Shown here one piece after another: positions 1-8,466 of a stretch of 44,036 nucleotides of DNA. The notes under the pieces were generated by a model, which did not search any database, was not told where the DNA came from, and saw nothing but the letters and a program-made list of their open reading frames with translations. The translations under genes and the position numbers were made by a program. Numbering within the stretch: position 1 is the first letter of the stretch; the number at the start of each line of letters is the position of its first letter. The stretch spans positions 1 through 44,036 of the forward strand of contig CAYPXZ010000033.1 of NCBI GenBank assembly GCA_964414785.1, in the 5' to 3' direction. Source of the stretch: Palsa-1447 sp964414785. Lineage in GTDB: Bacteria; Verrucomicrobiota; Verrucomicrobiia; Opitutales; Opitutaceae.

Positions 1-2
1 TA

Positions 3-455
3 GCCATCCATGACATTTCATCTGTAGTTGGCGCAGGCCTTAGCTTCGGCAACGACGCACTCCAGACTGCGATTGCAGTGAAGCTGTCGCGCACGCTGTG
101 GATTGTACCGCTGACCCTCGCAATTGCGTTTCGTCTTAGCAGGCTGAATAGGACCGAGCCCAAAGGCCCTCAAGAGGTGAAGGGATTCATTATCTCCGCG
201 CCCTGGTTCATAGCCTTCTTCTTCATGGCTTCGCTCTTGAGCAGCTATAATTCGACCATTTCTGGATGGGCGCCACATCTCTCCGAAATTGCACGTCGAG
301 GCATGATTCTAGTGCTGTTTTTGATCGGCACCTCGCTTTCCATGCGCTCACTGAGGGCAGTCGGCTGGCGAACGGTGGCGACCGGATTTACCCTATGGCT
401 ATTCATCAGCATTGGCTCACTGACCGCTATAACCGTATTGCATCTAAAGCCGTAA
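3..455 (+). CDS. YeiH/UPF0324 family putative anion exporter, 3' part
   Basis: The reading frame is open from the window edge to a TAA at 453-455, so the gene begins upstream and the ATG at 78 is an internal Met. The first residues read AIHDISSVVGAG, followed by a VKLSRTLWI block. Both match the conserved core of the UPF0324 (YeiH, Cons_hypoth698) membrane proteins, which are predicted sulfate or anion exporters. Three or more hydrophobic segments follow, and the protein ends at LKP about 150 residues into the visible part. Family members are about 330-350 residues, so roughly the C-terminal 45% is present. Codon use is less GC-rich than in the genes after 6.8 kb. The substrate is not shown by the sequence. 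Confidence 0.8.
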   Translation, partial: AIHDISSVVGAGLSFGNDALQTAIAVKLSRTLWIVPLTLAIAFRLSRLNRTEPKGPQEVKGFIISAPWFIAFFFMASLLSSYNSTISGWAPHLSEIARRGMILVLFLIGTSLSMRSLRAVGWRTVATGFTLWLFISIGSLTAITVLHLKP

Positions 456-1270
456 CGGCCGTTGGCCACTCCGACGGCAACTAGACCTCGCCGGCAAGAA
501 ACGTCTTTCGTTGAGTCTGGCACGCAACTGGGCTCCAATTTCTTTCTGATCTTTGTCGCGGTGTCGGCCGCCATTTCAGAAGGGCTCGCGGTATTGGGCG
601 CTTCTTGGGTTCGACCGCATTCTCGTTTTCCCACGGAGAAACTAGTGTCCAAAACGCCCCCTTCCAACCCCGTCCGATTCCATCCGGGTAACTCTAGCGC
701 AAGAGCTTCATAGGAAGGTTCTTAGGCTCATCACCTGAAGGTCGCTGGTTCAGATCCACCCCCTGCACCGATTTTAATCCCTCGTAATCGCAAGGTTGCG
801 TTGGATCTCGTTGCTGGATTCTCACGACCGGACCTCGAACGGCGTCCGTTAAGTGACCAGAAATTCGCTCCCAAACCTCCCGTAAACCATAAGCCCCCTC
901 GGACTCCGCATTTGCGAATGCTGCATAGCAGACGGGCGAACGCGACCCACTTGCCGTTGGAAAGGGTAGCCGTTCGTCCCAGTTCTGTCGCATTTGGTCC
1001 CAATAGCTTTTTCTCCCTGGTTGTAGTTGGCATCGTCCCCTTGCTCCCGCCTTGCAACCGCACGCACACGCGAGACTGGAAACGAGCATTTATTACTATG
1101 CCGAGGATTCCGATCGAAAATGATCTAGAGAAAAATGACATGCCCCAAATCCGTGCACATAATGATCTGACGGCGTTGGGCGAATGCACAGCCCTTTGCC
1201 CCTGAAGAATCTCGCTGATCACGCTTGAGGCCGTACTCTTGCGCAGCTGCCACGGGAATCCACCTTACGA
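456..1270. other. Non-coding stretch with no supportable gene
   Basis: Several frames are open on both strands, but none encodes anything resembling a protein family. Their composition (Arg, Ser and Pro rich, overlapping on both strands) is that of chance frames. Base composition looks less GC-rich than the operons further right. The only structured element I see is the half-tRNA-like sequence at 722-768. The stretch could be a decayed island boundary between the YeiH gene and the DUF3179 gene. Confidence 0.6.
722..768 (+). pseudogene. 3' half-tRNA-like remnant (CAT anticodon), possible attachment-site scar
   Basis: Bases 722-738 fold as a 5-bp stem (ttagg/cctga, one T-G pair) closing the 7-base loop ctcatca, which has T in the position before a CAT triplet. 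A 5-base variable region aggtc (739-743) follows. Next comes a T-arm-like hairpin, gctgg-ttcagat-ccacc (744-760, four of five pairs), and an acceptor-like 3' strand (761-768). Arm lengths and spacing are those of a tRNA from the anticodon arm to the 3' end. No matching 5' acceptor strand or normally spaced D-arm lies upstream, and no CCA follows. It is therefore a fragment or pseudogene. Half-tRNAs like this are commonly left by integrases that recombine in the tRNA 3' half. Confidence 0.5.
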
Positions 1271-2428
1271 ATGAGTCGTACTAGCAAGGCATTCTACCTG
1301 GGTCTGGCCAGCCTATCCATCTTCGAGGTCTTGCATGTCTATTTCATCATGCCCATGCCCGGGAGCCAGGCCATCGACAGCCTCGGTGTGGCTTACTTTC
1401 TGCACACCTACCGCTGGATATTTAGGATCGCCTCCGTACTTGCGATCGTAGCGGCTACCCGAGGAATCATTCGGTCTGGGAGAAAATGGCTGCCCGCAAC
1501 TGCCGTTCTAGCGACCCTCGCGGTCGTTTGGGTTTTCAATTTTGAGATGACCGCCGAAAGAATGTTCCGGCAACCGGAGAAACTCTCGCTTAAGGCACGT
1601 GGCGAAAACGTGGTGGGCGAGGATAGCATTGTCATCGGAATCGAGCGCAATGGTGAGGCGAGGGCCTACCCGATTCGGTTCTTGGTCTACCACCATCAGG
1701 TACAAGATTCGGTTGGTGGAAGGCCCGTGATCGTGACCTACTGCAGCGTATGCCGGACGGGCCGGGTGTATGAGCCGGTGGTCAATGGCAAGCTGGAGAA
1801 ATTCCGGCTCGTCGGAATGGACCATTTCAATGCCATGTTTGAGGATGCCTCGACTCATAGTTGGTGGCGGCAGGCGACCGGCGAAGCCGCGATCGGTCCG
1901 TTGAAGGGAGCTGCGCTGCCCGAGATCGATGCCAGGCAGCTTTCACTGCGCGAATGGTTCAAGCTGCACCCATTTTCCTTGGTGATGCAGCCGGACGACG
2001 CGTCGAAGGCCGGCTACGACAAAAAAGGGAAATTCGAGCGAGGAGAGAGCACCGGCCCGCTCACCCGAACCGACTCCGCCTCCTGGAAGGAAAAGTCCTG
2101 GGTCGTTGGGATTCAGATCGGATCCGTCAGCAAGGCCTACGACTGGAATCGCCTGAAGGAGCAGCGGGTCATCAACGACCGCGTCGGGAACGTCCCGATT
2201 GTACTGGTCCTGGCAGCCGATCGGAGCAGCTTTGCAGCGTTCGAACGCCCGGATGCCGGGGTGATCTTCAAATTCAATGGCGACGTCCTATTGGCCAATG
2301 GTCAGTCCTTTGATTTCTCCGGCAGGGATTTGGCGGATTCAAACCGGCATCTGAATGCAGTGAATGCACACCAGGAGTTCTGGCATAGTTGGCGCGAGTT
2401 CCACCCCGGGACCCTGCGCGATATCTGA
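1271..2428 (+). CDS. DUF3179 domain membrane protein
   Basis: The 385-residue protein starts with about three hydrophobic segments (roughly residues 7-27, 38-62 and 75-93). A soluble DUF3179 domain follows from about residue 115 to near the C-terminus. Hallmarks of the family are visible: the TYCSVCRTGRVY segment with a Cys-x-x-Cys pair, and the late block VINDRVGNVPIVLVL. DUF3179 proteins are widespread but have no assigned reaction. The CxxC could bind a metal or be redox active, which is inference. The gene stands alone, preceded by the non-coding stretch and convergent with the CE15 gene. The ATG at 1271 is the only start compatible with the N-terminal membrane segments. No clear Shine-Dalgarno sequence is seen. 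Confidence 0.8.
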   Translation: MSRTSKAFYLGLASLSIFEVLHVYFIMPMPGSQAIDSLGVAYFLHTYRWIFRIASVLAIVAATRGIIRSGRKWLPATAVLATLAVVWVFNFEMTAERMFRQPEKLSLKARGENVVGEDSIVIGIERNGEARAYPIRFLVYHHQVQDSVGGRPVIVTYCSVCRTGRVYEPVVNGKLEKFRLVGMDHFNAMFEDASTHSWWRQATGEAAIGPLKGAALPEIDARQLSLREWFKLHPFSLVMQPDDASKAGYDKKGKFERGESTGPLTRTDSASWKEKSWVVGIQIGSVSKAYDWNRLKEQRVINDRVGNVPIVLVLAADRSSFAAFERPDAGVIFKFNGDVLLANGQSFDFSGRDLADSNRHLNAVNAHQEFWHSWREFHPGTLRDI

Positions 2429-2503
2429 ATTCACCGCCAGCGCGACCTCCGGATGGGACCTGGAACCTGGCGAACCTCTACGGATCCAGGCAACCGAGCC
2501 GAT

Positions 2504-4000
2504 CTACTTCATATCCGGGACCCCTCCGTGGGAGTGTTGGAGCATTTGGTCTGCCCACGTGATGAAGTATTTCATGTTTGAACGATCCTCGTGCCCACCG
2601 TCGTGCTGGCGCCAAGCGAGATGCCCGTCCAGGAGCCCTTTATTCACCGGCGGCATCTTCACGCTGCGGTAGTCCTCCGTCACTCCCAGGTCGCGGGCGC
2701 CAAGCAGGCGGTAAACCTCGCCCGCAGCGACCGTGGCCATGTAGCTTCCGTGATGGTCCAGCCAGTGTGCATCCCCTTTTTCGGGGATCCCGTAACTTAC
2801 GAAGACAGGCCGCGGCGCGCACATTGCGAGGAGTTCGTTCGACTCCACAGGAATGTCATTTGCGGTCTTGCTGCCGAAAGTGGCCTCCGCCGCACCGTAT
2901 TTCAGGAAGTTTCCCGCCATCCAGTGGTAGCCTCCGCCTCCAGTGAGGTTCTCCACGGACTCGCCATAATTGCGCCGATGAGGCTTCACCCCTCCCTCCC
3001 CTGAAGAGCCGATCAGGGCTACGGCGAAACGCTGGTCGAATGCCATCGTCACAAGCGCGGCCTTGCCGTAGCGGGAGACACCCTCGATTCCCACATTTTT
3101 TGCATCGACGGACGGATCGGACTCAAGGTAGTCGAGCGCGCGGCTCGCTCCCCAACCCCAGGCCCGCAACGCGCCCCACTGGTCCGGCTTTCTCCGGTTC
3201 CCATGGTTAGTTAGGCCTATAATCCCGGCTGTCAGTCCGGCGCCATTGTCCGGCTGAATGCTCGGAGTGTTGAGCGAAACGTAGCCCCAGCCGTCCGCGA
3301 CCAGTTGCTCCGTTGAAGGGGGATCCGCAGGACCTGCGCGTGGCGGGCCGAACGTCGGCACCGGCTCGTCGGGCATCGTTCCGAACCCAAACATGACGAG
3401 CATCGGGACCGGTCCTCGCGCGTCGGCGGGCGCGACGACCGCCATCTTTATATCAACCGAGATCGCCGGATCGGCCGAATTGTCGACGTGCCCGATGACA
3501 AGGCGCGCGTGGACCGGCCGGCCGCCCACCGTGGTGTCGAGCGAACGTGCCACGCTCCAGCTCACCGATGGCACTCCTGGCGGAATCCTGCCATAAACCT
3601 CCCGCTCAAAATCCTCGACTATTTGCGGGCGCCGCTCACGCCACCACGTGTCGGGCGCCGCGACCTTGCCCCCGCCTGGAAAGGTCAAAGGATCCGGATA
3701 ATTCGGGCACGGATTGGCCAGGGCCTCGTCGTAGTTCGCCGCATTTGGAACGCCGGGCTTGCCACTCCCGTCCCTGCCGGGCCGAAGCTCCTTGATCCCC
3801 AGCTGGGCCATCATGTCGACGTGATCCTGGTCGGTGAGCACGTCGAGCCTGTGGCGTTCCTCCGGTGACAACTGCCACGGCATCAAGGGGGGCGCCGTCT
3901 CGGCAACCTCGGCCGCCATGCCGGTCGTCCGGACACCGGCAAGCAAGATCGAGATGCCGGCAAGCCCCAAGATCGACATGAGGTGACGCGGGTTCGACAT
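2504..4000 (-). CDS. Secreted glucuronoyl esterase, carbohydrate esterase family 15
   Basis: The 498-residue protein has an N-terminal signal-like segment (about residues 7-30, ending near MAA). CE15 hallmarks follow: GVSRYGK with the nucleophile Ser309, Glu335 in GSSGEGG, the YHWMAGNF block near 358, and HDGGHE (His466/His470) near the C-terminus. CE15 enzymes hydrolyse the ester between 4-O-methyl-glucuronate of xylan and lignin alcohols. The family is known from Opitutus and related plant-biomass degraders. The exact catalytic His and acid need an alignment. The gene lies 101 bases downstream of the copper ATPase on the same strand and converges on the DUF3179 gene. No other polysaccharide genes are adjacent. 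Confidence 0.88.
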   Translation of the reverse strand: MSNPRHLMSILGLAGISILLAGVRTTGMAAEVAETAPPLMPWQLSPEERHRLDVLTDQDHVDMMAQLGIKELRPGRDGSGKPGVPNAANYDEALANPCPNYPDPLTFPGGGKVAAPDTWWRERRPQIVEDFEREVYGRIPPGVPSVSWSVARSLDTTVGGRPVHARLVIGHVDNSADPAISVDIKMAVVAPADARGPVPMLVMFGFGTMPDEPVPTFGPPRAGPADPPSTEQLVADGWGYVSLNTPSIQPDNGAGLTAGIIGLTNHGNRRKPDQWGALRAWGWGASRALDYLESDPSVDAKNVGIEGVSRYGKAALVTMAFDQRFAVALIGSSGEGGVKPHRRNYGESVENLTGGGGYHWMAGNFLKYGAAEATFGSKTANDIPVESNELLAMCAPRPVFVSYGIPEKGDAHWLDHHGSYMATVAAGEVYRLLGARDLGVTEDYRSVKMPPVNKGLLDGHLAWRQHDGGHEDRSNMKYFITWADQMLQHSHGGVPDMK

Positions 4001-4101
4001 GGCATTTCGTACTATCGGCCGAAACTCCGAATGCGAGGCCGCGTCCAGTCTTCAATTAGAACCAGAACGCCCCGCGCATGCTCCCCTCCTGTCGCATCGT
4101 C

Positions 4102-6189
4102 TCAGATCCGAATCCTCCGCAGCCTAAGGGCGTTGCAGACGACTGTGACCGAGCTCAGGCTCATCGCGGCTCCGGCGAACATGGGATTGAGCAGCCAGCC
4201 CGTCAGCGGATAGAGAGCCCCAGCCGCAACGGGAAGCCCCACGACGTTGTAGGCGAAGGCCCAGAACAGGTTCTGCTTGATATTGAGAAGTGTCGCGCGA
4301 CTCAGGTGCACCGCCCTCACCAGGGCGGTGAGATCGCCCCTAAGGAGCACAAGGCCCGCACTGTGCATCGCCACGCCTGTTCCGGTACCCAAGGCGATGC
4401 CGGCATCGGCCGCCGCGAGTGCCGGGGCATCGTTGATCCCGTCGCCGACGAATGCGACGCGCTCCCCACGGGCGCGAAGCCCGAGGACTATCGCCTGCTT
4501 GCGCGCCGGGTTCACAGCCGAGTAATGACCGTCGAGGCCCAGCTCGGCCGAGACGAAAGCAGCGGCGGATTCCCGGTCTCCCGTGACCATCACGATCCGC
4601 AGCCCGAGCCGCTGGAGCTCCCTTATCGCCCCCGGAGTGGAGGGCTTAATCTCATCGGCCAGCGCGAGAGTCCCGGCAGCCTCACCATCGCACGTGACCG
4701 TGACGAGCGTGTCTCGTGCCTCGGCGTCCGCGGCGATGTCCGCCCTTGCGATCGTCACCCGCTTTCCCGAGACCTCCGCCTTGACGCCCACGCCGGGTTC
4801 CGCGATGAAGCCGGTGGCTGTCGGGATCGGCAGATTCCTCTCAATGGCGGCGGCCACAATTGCCCGGGCGAGCGGGTGCTCGCTTTGAGCCTCGGCCGCT
4901 GCGGCGAGCGAAAGCACCTCGTTCTCATTGAAACTCCCTGCGGGCGCGATCCTGGCGAGGCGCGGGCGGCCAGCCGTCAGCGTACCCGTCTTGTCGATCA
5001 GGATCGTATTAGCGGTAGCCAAGCGCTCGAGCGCTGCGGCGTCCTTGACCAGCACACCGGCCTGGGCGCCCCGGCCGATCGCAGTCACGATCGAAACAGG
5101 TGTGGCGAGCCCGAGCGCGCATGGGCAGGCAATGATCAGCACGGCGACTGAATTCAGAAGCGCGAATATGAATCGCGGCTCAGGTCCAAAAAACATCCAC
5201 GACGCAAAGGTTGCGGCGGCGAAGATGGCGACACCGGGGACAAACCAGGCCGAGACTCGGTCTACGATGCGTGCGATCGGGGGCTCGCTCTCGCGCGCCT
5301 GCTCAACGAGGCGGATGATCTGCGCAAGCAGCGTTTCCCTGCCAACTTGCCTCGCAACGAGGACGAACGAACCCGTGGTGTTTAGCGTGCCCGCGCTGAC
5401 CAGGTCTCCTGCGCTTTTTGTGACCGGCAGGGGTTCGCCCGTGAGCATCGACTCGTCGAGCTCGCTGGCCCCGTCGACAAGGGCGCCATCAACCGGGACA
5501 TGCTCGCCGGGCCGCACGCGAAGCAGATCCCCTGAATGCACGTCGTCCAAAGGGACATCCTGCTCGCTCCGATCCGCCGCCACGCGGTGGGCGACCTTGG
5601 GCGCAAGGTCCATTAGCGCCCTGATGGCTGCGTCCGTGTGCGCATGGGCGCGCTGCTCGAGGATCTGGCCGAGGAGCACTATGGTCGTGATGAACGCAGT
5701 GGCCTCGAAATAGAGCGGCACACCGTGGACGGTTCGAAACGCAGCGGGGAAGGAGCCACCAAACAGGACCGCCGCGACGCTATAGAAATAGGCCGCACCC
5801 GTGCCCGTCACGGTGAGCGTGAACATGTTGGTGTCGCGATCCCGGAGCGACGTCCACCACCGGCGGATGAAGAAGGAGCCGGACCAGAAGAACACAGGGG
5901 TCGTAAGGAGTAGCTGTGCCCAAGCGAGCTCCCGCGCATCCGCCATGTGGAGGAATTGCGGCGCAAACATCGGTCCCATGGCGATCGCCAGCACGGGAAC
6001 GGTGAGGAGAACGGCAAAATAGAAGCGCGCCCGAAGCACGCGCTCATGGGGCAGCCCCATGTAGACGGGCTCGTCTGGCTGCGATCCTCCCTGCCCCGGC
6101 GCCGCCTCGGCGAACCCATCTGGTTTGGACTCTGCGTGCACCGGCAGAGATTCGCCAGGCGGGTCACCGAATGCAAACCGCGGTTCCAA
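4102..6189 (-). CDS. copA: Copper-type P1B ATPase, N-terminus uncertain
   Basis: This is a heavy-metal-exporting P-type ATPase of the inner membrane. It shows an actuator TGEP (250-253), the ion-path CPC (355-357, in ACPCALG), the phosphorylation motif DKTGTLT (Asp399), the HP motif (HPLARAIV) and the hinge GDGINDAPAL. The CPC and overall layout fit the Cu(I) group. No HMA domain is present. The start used here is a TTG at 6189; an ATG at 6060 (residue 44) is the first ATG in frame and lies before the first membrane segment. Upstream of the TTG the frame stays open to 6258 and reads A-C-Q-A then A-L-E-P-R. This faintly recalls the end of the CPxCGMALEP zinc ribbon of related pumps, so the native N-terminus may be degraded or frameshifted. 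No copper chaperone or CueR-like regulator is nearby. Confidence 0.85.
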   Translation of the reverse strand: MEPRFAFGDPPGESLPVHAESKPDGFAEAAPGQGGSQPDEPVYMGLPHERVLRARFYFAVLLTVPVLAIAMGPMFAPQFLHMADARELAWAQLLLTTPVFFWSGSFFIRRWWTSLRDRDTNMFTLTVTGTGAAYFYSVAAVLFGGSFPAAFRTVHGVPLYFEATAFITTIVLLGQILEQRAHAHTDAAIRALMDLAPKVAHRVAADRSEQDVPLDDVHSGDLLRVRPGEHVPVDGALVDGASELDESMLTGEPLPVTKSAGDLVSAGTLNTTGSFVLVARQVGRETLLAQIIRLVEQARESEPPIARIVDRVSAWFVPGVAIFAAATFASWMFFGPEPRFIFALLNSVAVLIIACPCALGLATPVSIVTAIGRGAQAGVLVKDAAALERLATANTILIDKTGTLTAGRPRLARIAPAGSFNENEVLSLAAAAEAQSEHPLARAIVAAAIERNLPIPTATGFIAEPGVGVKAEVSGKRVTIARADIAADAEARDTLVTVTCDGEAAGTLALADEIKPSTPGAIRELQRLGLRIVMVTGDRESAAAFVSAELGLDGHYSAVNPARKQAIVLGLRARGERVAFVGDGINDAPALAAADAGIALGTGTGVAMHSAGLVLLRGDLTALVRAVHLSRATLLNIKQNLFWAFAYNVVGLPVAAGALYPLTGWLLNPMFAGAAMSLSSVTVVCNALRLRRIRI

Positions 6190-6496
6190 CGCCGGCCGGT
6201 CCCATGGTTCGGCTTGGCAGGCACGGCGCCCTGCATGTGAGCTAATTGGAGCGAGCGCTCAGGTAACTGCAATTCTTGGCGAGAATTCCGCGGATGGTGC
6301 GCCATTGCAGGGTGCTCAGCCTGCACAAAGGAACCCGCGCAAAACGTTGAAATCCGACCCATTTGGCGTCGGTTAAATTTCCACAGCCTCTTTCGGAAGT
6401 CGGCCGGGGGCGCCGCCCATTCCGGCAGGCCTTGTTAGGCAACCCTAGGCATGGACGCCCCTTTCTTGAGCCGTGCGAGGCCGGAGAGCCAAATAA

Positions 6497-6528
6497 TTGT
6501 AACCTGTTTTATATTCGCTTTTTATAAT
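6497..6528 (+). promoter_or_regulatory. Candidate sigma-70-type promoter of the corrinoid operon
   Basis: A perfect TATAAT lies at 6523-6528 inside an AT-rich island (6491-6535) that stands out in GC-rich DNA. A TTGTAA at 6497-6502 could serve as the -35 box, but the 20-base spacer is longer than ideal. Transcription would start near 6535, leaving a leader of about 280 bases before the first gene at 6814. The assignment rests on the sequence match only. Confidence 0.4.
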
Positions 6529-6735
6529 CTTACAATGGGGTGGGTCCTTACCTCAATGAATCATCTCCCCGAAATCCGGGAATGGACACATTCCTGTGCC
6601 CGGCGCGAACGGGTCGGCCAATATCCGGACCTGAAACGTCCGAAAGCGCTAGTGTTAGACTATCTGCGCTGGTAGCTTCCTGCGGGTGATGCCCCTACCC
6701 TGCGCCCATGAAAATCGGACCCGAACGGAGCCCTC

Positions 6736-6752
6736 TCCCTGTCCGGCAGGGA
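6736..6752 (+). other. Leader hairpin before the corrinoid operon
   Basis: The sequence tccctg-tccgg-caggga forms a perfect 6-bp stem with a 5-base loop, 61 bases before the first start codon. No T tract follows, so it is not a classical terminator. It could be part of leader-RNA structure or an operator. Confidence 0.25.
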
Positions 6753-6813
6753 ATCCCAAGTTCGGAGGCCGTGGCCGCGCCCAGTTTGCTGACAGCCGTG
6801 CGCTAGGCTACGA

Positions 6814-8466
6814 ATGAGCGTCACGCTTCACATCAACCACCTGGCATGCGAGATCGAGCCGGGGGTCTCGCTGTTTGACGGTGCCGAGCGCTTGGGGATT
6901 CGCGTTCCGACGTCGTGCGTCAAGCAGGGCAAGTGCCGGGAATGTGTCGTGGAGGTCGTCGAGGGAATGGAGCTCTTATCGGGTCCGGCCGCCGCCGAGG
7001 GACACTTGAAGGCGCCCTTCCGGCTTTCTTGCTGCGCGCGAGCCTCCGCACGTGAGGGGATCGTCCGGTGCCACACGATGCGCCGCGGCCAAATGCGGAT
7101 CGAAAGACACGCCTTCGAGCTTCCCGAGTTGCGCACCCAATGGCCGCTGGATTCCGCCGTTACGCGGGAAGGCGACCGGATACTCCTCGACGGGGTCGAG
7201 ATCGACCGGGGCCTTGGACCGCTTCACGGCCTCGCGATCGACCTGGGAACGACGACCGTCGTCCTGCGTCTCCTCAACCTCGAGACCGGGGAGGTTGTGG
7301 CCGACTCGTCCTTTGAGAATCCCCAGCGTTTTGGAGGGTCCGACATCATGGCGCGGATCCAATTCGACACGGAGGACCGCACGAGGACGCTCCAGCGCAC
7401 CCTCTCGGGCTACCTGGGAAGGGCCATCGAGGAGTTTCCAGTCGACCCTCTCACGATCTATGAGGTCGTGGTCGCCGGAAATTCGACGATGCGCGACATC
7501 TTCTTCCGGCTCTCGGTCTACACGATTGGCCAGAGCCCCTACCAGTCGATCACCGAGCTTGAGGTCGCCTCGGGAACCCGGTCGACGACAAGCCTTAGCG
7601 AGCCGGCGCGTCGGCTTGGTCTTCCCGTCCATCCGAAGGCCCGCGCGTACGGCATGCCTATCATCAGCGGGCACGTGGGCGCGGATGCCGCGGCGTGCAT
7701 GCTGGCCGTCGACATTGCGAACGAGGACCGCGTGATCGCCATCATGGACATTGGCACGAACACCGAACTTGTCGTCGGCAACAGGCACAAGGTGCTCGCC
7801 GCGTCGTGCCCGGCGGGCCCGGCGTTCGAGGGCGGCCAGGTGACGTTCGGGATGCCCGGGCTTCCCGGAGCCATCGAGAAGGTCTCAATTGCCGACAATG
7901 GGGAATTCCATACCGCAGTCATTGGGGGGGTGACCGCAGAGGGCATCTGCGGATCCGGCCTCATCGACCTTCTTAGCGAGCTGATTCGGACCGGGCGGAT
8001 GAATGCGCTCGGTAGGTTCGAGGACGGGCGCGGCAGCATGACCATCGACCCCTCTGCGGAGCCCCCGATCACTTTCAGCGAGGGCGACGTCAATGCGCTT
8101 GCCCAGGCCAAGGGCGCGAACGTGGCGGGCCTGCAGATCGCGGTCCGCGAATACGGGATCGGGTTCTCCGAGATTGAGGTGTTCTACCTGGCTGGGGGGT
8201 TTGGGCGGCACCTGAACCTCGAATCATCGAAGAGGATCGGCCTTATTCCCAACATCGACGCATCCCGCATTCGCCAGATTGGGAACGCCTCGGTGGAGGG
8301 CGCCTGTGTCGCGCTCCTCTCCCGCTCAAAACGCAAGGAGCTGGAGAATCTGGTAAAGAGGGTGACCCACTGCCGCCTGGAGACGCATCCCGGGTTCTTC
8401 GACTTCTTCGTGGACGGCTGCCAGTTCAAGGCTCTCGACGACCCCATCGGGGCTCCCCAGAAATGA
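6814..8466 (+). CDS. Reductive activator of corrinoid enzymes (RACE), ASKHA domain with 2Fe-2S ferredoxin
   Basis: The 550-residue cytosolic protein has an N-terminal ferredoxin-like domain with a CX5CX2C cluster (Cys35, Cys41, Cys44) and Cys73/Cys74, as in plant-type 2Fe-2S proteins. An ASKHA ATPase follows: the phosphate-1 motif AIDLGTTT (141-148), a second phosphate motif MDIGTNTE, GICGSGLID, and the late AGGFGRH. This is the DUF4445/RACE architecture (RamA-like function, CorA/AcsV-like fold). These proteins use ATP to drive reduction of inactive cob(II)amide to cob(I)amide on corrinoid methyltransferases. It is the first gene of a six-gene run and overlaps the next by 4 bases (ATGA), so the two are probably translationally coupled. 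The ATG at 6814 is directly upstream of the ferredoxin fold, so the start is secure. Confidence 0.92.
   Translation: MSVTLHINHLACEIEPGVSLFDGAERLGIRVPTSCVKQGKCRECVVEVVEGMELLSGPAAAEGHLKAPFRLSCCARASAREGIVRCHTMRRGQMRIERHAFELPELRTQWPLDSAVTREGDRILLDGVEIDRGLGPLHGLAIDLGTTTVVLRLLNLETGEVVADSSFENPQRFGGSDIMARIQFDTEDRTRTLQRTLSGYLGRAIEEFPVDPLTIYEVVVAGNSTMRDIFFRLSVYTIGQSPYQSITELEVASGTRSTTSLSEPARRLGLPVHPKARAYGMPIISGHVGADAAACMLAVDIANEDRVIAIMDIGTNTELVVGNRHKVLAASCPAGPAFEGGQVTFGMPGLPGAIEKVSIADNGEFHTAVIGGVTAEGICGSGLIDLLSELIRTGRMNALGRFEDGRGSMTIDPSAEPPITFSEGDVNALAQAKGANVAGLQIAVREYGIGFSEIEVFYLAGGFGRHLNLESSKRIGLIPNIDASRIRQIGNASVEGACVALLSRSKRKELENLVKRVTHCRLETHPGFFDFFVDGCQFKALDDPIGAPQK

Larger units (their letters stand above)
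6190..6813. other. Non-coding region upstream of the corrinoid operon
   Basis: No gene is supportable here. The short frames at 6242-6442 (minus) and 6451-6675 (plus) resemble no known protein. The region holds an AT-rich promoter candidate (6497-6528) and several small hairpins: 6306-6325 (tgcagg/cctgca), 6354-6372 (ccgac/gtcgg) and 6736-6752. I looked for the conserved cobalamin-riboswitch boxes and did not find them. It separates the divergent copper ATPase and corrinoid operon, so it should carry the control signals of both. Confidence 0.55.

Noticed and set aside
6451..6675. Small plus-strand open frame after the AT-rich promoter candidate
   Set aside because: The 74-residue product has no recognisable pattern, and its first part overlaps the -35/-10 candidate.
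6260..6813. Cobalamin or SAM riboswitch in the leader of the corrinoid operon
   Set aside because: The leader is long enough, but I could not find the conserved B12-box or SAM-box segments. A covariance-model scan would be decisive.
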